Part shown: positions 63,056-64,000 of the stretch, piece after piece
Numbering within the stretch: the stretch's first letter is position 1
Layout of the letters: the number at the start of each line of letters is the position of its first letter
NCBI RefSeq assembly: GCF_030813635.1
Contig: NZ_JAUSUM010000004.1
Coordinates: 372,808 to 436,807, forward strand
Length of the DNA stretch: 64,000 nt
Direction of reading: 5' to 3'
Source: Salibacterium salarium
GTDB taxonomy: Bacteria > Bacillota > Bacilli > Bacillales > Marinococcaceae
Position numbers and translations under genes: made by a program
Notes under the pieces: model-generated
The model's input: only the letters and a program-made list of their open reading frames with translations
Told to the model about the DNA's origin: nothing
Databases searched by the model: none

Positions 63056-63411
63056 GTATTATTATGGGATTTACGATTATATTTAGGATCGAATTCCTTT
63101 CCTTCGAGCTCGGGGTCCATAGTTAACGGTTCATCGCAGTACATACAAACGTCCACCTTACCTAACACTTTTGTGATTTTACCACAGTTAGGACATTCGA
63201 CTTTCACTGTACTAGTAGAAATCATTCCAATCCAAAAATAGACTCCGCTGCTCGCTATGACAAAAATAAAGCCTAAAATCATGGTTATAGTCATAATAAT
63301 GGGAGAAGAGTCGAAAAATAAACCGATGTACATAATAAAAATCCCTATAAATACTAAAGACAGGGCAAACGTTCTGATTCTATTGATTTTATTCATACCT
63401 TTTGTTGCCAT
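63052..63411 (-). CDS. ygzB: YgzB family protein (UPF0295)
   Basis: 119 aa from ATG 63411 (AGGAGGG six bases upstream). Two helices, [18 protein letters not shown] and [20 protein letters not shown], then a zinc ribbon with [12 protein letters not shown] and CMYCDEPL. The pattern [18 protein letters not shown] is the UPF0295 signature. Function unknown; sits between perR and rrn as in B. subtilis. Confidence 0.9.
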   Translation of the reverse strand: MATKGMNKINRIRTFALSLVFIGIFIMYIGLFFDSSPIIMTITMILGFIFVIASSGVYFWIGMISTSTVKVECPNCGKITKVLGKVDVCMYCDEPLTMDPELEGKEFDPKYNRKSHNNT

Positions 63412-63663
63412 TAAATACCCTCCTAAAGACAAAGTATAGCATAAAATAAGTTTTCTACATACGTTCTGATAAGGAAATTATAATGATAAATAAATTTCGA
63501 AAAAATAACTATAGGGTGGTGAAAATAATAGGTACAATTGTACTCTATCTCTAATAAGTTAATATATATGCGAACGAAAATAGCTGTGTTAGGTGGTTAA
63601 ATGGGGGTGTGTTGTGAGGTTTTGAATTTTTTAAATGAAAATAAAAAAATATTATCGTTTTTA

Positions 63664-63692
63664 TTGACTCGTAAAAAGCAAGGTGATATAGT
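63664..63692 (+). promoter_or_regulatory. rRNA operon promoter P1
   Basis: TTGACT (63664-63669), a 17-base spacer and TATAGT (63687-63692). The region 63412-63660 upstream holds no gene; the ygxA gene found here in B. subtilis is absent. Confidence 0.75.
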
Positions 63693-63766
63693 GATTACTG
63701 TCGCTGTTCAGACAGCACATTCACCGAAAGAGTTGAAAAGTTAATCACATTCATTTAAAAAATGTG

Positions 63767-63796
63767 TTGACAGCGGTGAAGAGAAAATGATAAATT
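63767..63796 (+). promoter_or_regulatory. rRNA operon promoter P2
   Basis: Perfect TTGACA (63767-63772), an 18-base spacer and TAAATT (63791-63796); the tandem P1-P2 arrangement is standard for Bacillus rrn operons. Confidence 0.7.
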
Positions 63797-63803
63797 ATAA
63801 AAG

Positions 63804-63851
63804 TCGCCAATTGAGGCGAAGAAACAAGAAATAAAAGTTGTTCTTTGAAAA
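63804..63851 (+). promoter_or_regulatory. rrn leader antitermination site (boxB-like hairpin and boxA)
   Basis: A small hairpin TCGCC/GGCGA (63804-63819) is followed by TGTTCTTTGAAAA (63839-63851), the boxA core that binds NusB-S10 in rRNA leaders. Confidence 0.7.
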
Positions 63852-63937
63852 TTGAATGAAAGTCAAGCGTCTGTCAATTCAAGCAACAAATATCGATTCA
63901 ACATCGATTGAATCAATCAGTTAGAATCAAACATCTT

Positions 63938-64000
63938 TTTATTGGAGAGTTTGATCCTGGCTCAGGACGAACGCTGGCGGCGTGCCTAATACATGCAAGT
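63938..64000 (+). rRNA. 16S ribosomal RNA, 5' end
   Basis: The universal 5' segment GAGAGTTTGATCCTGGCTCA starts at 63945 and continues ACGAACGCTGGCGGCGTGCC, the typical Bacillales sequence; mature RNA should begin near 63938. The gene runs off the right edge. Confidence 0.97.

Overview
The window is a low-GC Firmicute chromosome segment from a spore-forming, salt-adapted Bacillaceae. Spore genes (sspE, pdaA, ytvI), a complete ectoine pathway (ectA, ectB, ectC), a BCCT-type solute carrier and an RNase H closely resembling the Bacillus halodurans enzyme point to a halophilic or alkaliphilic relative of Bacillus; the species cannot be named from this sequence alone. From about 45.8 kb to the end the gene order follows the Bacillus subtilis yfhF-recX-yfhH-yfhJ-yfhP-mutY-fabL-sspE-ntdP-ygaD-ygaE-gsaB-bcp-perR-ygzB-rrn block, with some inserted genes. 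The window ends 63 bases into a 16S rRNA gene.

Layout. 0-7.4 kb: 3' part of mnmH (tRNA selenouridine synthase), a cell-wall 3D-domain protein, ytvI, an SDR, a DUF6884-like protein, manA, a PD-(D/E)XK nuclease-like protein and a degenerate EAL-only protein. 7.5-13.4 kb: a peptide ABC importer (oppC-oppB-oppD-oppF) divergent from its binding protein oppA, with a CodY-like box in between. 13.6-17.4 kb: a BCCT carrier whose reading frame lacks a normal start codon, mreBH and lplJ. 17.6-18.05 kb: a 44-codon ORF and a composite inverted-repeat element. 18.2-23.5 kb: assimilatory sulfate and siroheme operon cysH-sat-cysC-cobA/hemD-sirB-sirC, without a sulfate permease. 23.5-36.8 kb: a yuiF-like carrier, RNase HI, stress and redox genes (PfpI, msrA, msrB, ferritin-like, OsmC), an FbpB-family small protein, a VLRF1-type release-factor homologue, a MATE exporter, pdaA and alkA. 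36.9-40.3 kb: adeR-ald and a lone DeoR regulator. 41.3-45.7 kb: ectoine genes and glutamate dehydrogenase. 45.8-64 kb: the B. subtilis-like syntenic block ending in rrn.

How the genes fit together. The sulfate operon carries sulfate through APS, PAPS and sulfite, and makes the siroheme needed by sulfite reductase, which lies elsewhere. ectABC makes a compatible solute from aspartate semialdehyde using glutamate as amino donor; the neighbouring glutamate dehydrogenase could link to glutamate supply. msrA/msrB, bcp, PerR and the ferritin-like protein form an oxidative-stress layer. PerR has a clear operator at its own promoter.

No complete novel defence or mobile system was found. The most unusual signals are the BCCT gene without a canonical start, a folded leader that takes in the yfhP ribosome binding site, a hairpin separating ectC from ectB, a CobA-HemD fusion, and a dispersed family of hairpin repeats.
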